From positions 310,001 to 374,000 of the forward strand of contig NZ_JBHLZU010000006.1 of NCBI RefSeq assembly GCF_042429765.1: a DNA stretch of 64,000 bases, read 5' to 3'. The DNA is from Allokutzneria oryzae. GTDB taxonomy: Bacteria > Actinomycetota > Actinomycetes > Mycobacteriales > Pseudonocardiaceae. Under the pieces are notes generated by a model. The model was not told the DNA's origin, did no database searches, and saw only the letters and a program-made list of their open reading frames with translations. A program made the translations under genes and the position numbers. Each line of letters begins with the position of its first letter. Positions within the stretch are counted from its first letter, which is position 1. Shown one piece after another: positions 63,646 through 64,000 of the stretch.

Positions 63646-64000
63646 TCAGTCGCCGTAGGCGCTCAGCGGCGGGCAGGAGCAGACCAGGTTGCGGTCGCCC
63701 TTGGCCCCGTCGATGCGCCGGACCGGCGGCCAGATCTTCGGCGCGCCGGTGCCGACCGGGTAGACGGCCTCGGCCCGGGTGTACGGGTGCGACCACTCGC
63801 CGGTCAGGCACTCCGCGGTGTGCGGGGCGTTGCGCAGCGGGTTGTCGTCCGCCGGCCACTCGCCGGAACCGACCCGGTCGATCTCGGCCTTGATGGAGAT
63901 CATGGCGTCGCAGAAGCGGTCCAGCTCCGCAAGGTCCTCGCTCTCGGTCGGCTCGACCATCAGCGTGCCCGCGACCGGGAACGACATGGTCGGCGCGTGC
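63646..64000 (-). CDS. gcvP: Glycine dehydrogenase (decarboxylating), C-terminal end
   Basis: Partial: 117 codons and stop; the rest lies beyond the right edge. The read-through HAPTMSFPVAGTLMVEPTES, then ELDRFCDAMISI, NPLRNAPHTAE and GDRNLVCSCPP is the typical C-terminus of the glycine cleavage P-protein, a PLP enzyme that decarboxylates glycine and passes aminomethyl to the H-protein. Any glycine riboswitch would be outside the window. Confidence 0.95.
   Translation of the reverse strand, partial: HAPTMSFPVAGTLMVEPTESEDLAELDRFCDAMISIKAEIDRVGSGEWPADDNPLRNAPHTAECLTGEWSHPYTRAEAVYPVGTGAPKIWPPVRRIDGAKGDRNLVCSCPPLSAYGD

Overview
The window is very G+C rich, with GC-ending codons, many GTG/TTG starts and densely packed genes. 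It comes from a filamentous actinomycete. The gene set (egtABCD, AcnA/AcnR, DUF222-HNH, EACC1, zf-HC3, isonitrile-lipopeptide NRPS) suggests a Pseudonocardiales-type organism, but that placement is inference from families only. About 53 protein genes are supported, plus shared promoter motifs, operators, terminators and a dispersed palindromic repeat. I saw no rRNA, tRNA or CRISPR array.

Layout. 0.5-5.7 kb: an acyl-CoA synthetase, a small membrane protein and two tandem paralogous membrane-anchored proteins. 5.7-19.1 kb: a metal-handling island. It holds a Cu-type P1B ATPase, and a seven-gene minus-strand operon coding for isonitrile-lipopeptide (INLP) synthesis (Fe/2OG isonitrile synthase, FcoT-like protein, acyl-ACP ligase, NRPS with a fused N-terminal ACP) plus a FecBCD-type importer. 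An ECF sigma factor and a divergent zf-HC2 anti-sigma factor with a His/Met-rich extracytoplasmic loop complete it. Three promoters (ATPase, INLP operon, anti-sigma) share GGGAAC[C/T]-N16-CGAC, so the island reads as one ECF regulon. This is the most interesting system in the window.

19.3-28.3 kb: an ABC exporter pair, aconitase acnA with a near-textbook AcnR operator, a large STAND-type regulator and a TSUP permease. 28.4-33.2 kb: the ergothioneine operon egtABCD with a deazaflavin-type oxidoreductase gene behind it. 33.4-41.9 kb: a five-domain secreted sugar dehydrogenase, acnR (detached from acnA), a DUF1707 protein, a P450, a POT peptide transporter and a LacI regulator. 41.9-46.2 kb: a Cys-rich mini-ORF coupled to two CNNM/CorC-type membrane proteins, then a DUF222-HNH endonuclease.

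46.4-50.4 kb: an amidase/zf-HC3 unit divergent from an ArsR repressor and an unusual SRPBCC-AmiC-like fusion, probably an amide-responsive switch. 50.4-56.7 kb: assorted conserved actinobacterial genes, including a solute-binding/vWA fusion. 56.8-64 kb: a stand-alone EF-Tu paralogue with a MerR-type promoter, an orphan EACC1 component, NUDIX, MarR, a trypsin-like protease, an amidohydrolase, an RlaP-like nucleotidyltransferase, an MFS transporter and the 3' end of gcvP.

Six copies of an about 67-bp palindrome (centre AGCGCT) lie between genes. Three copies have longer flanks ending in CTAG that overlap neighbouring stop codons, which looks like a MITE-type element. A short palindrome TCCAC[A/T]GTGGA also recurs in unrelated contexts.
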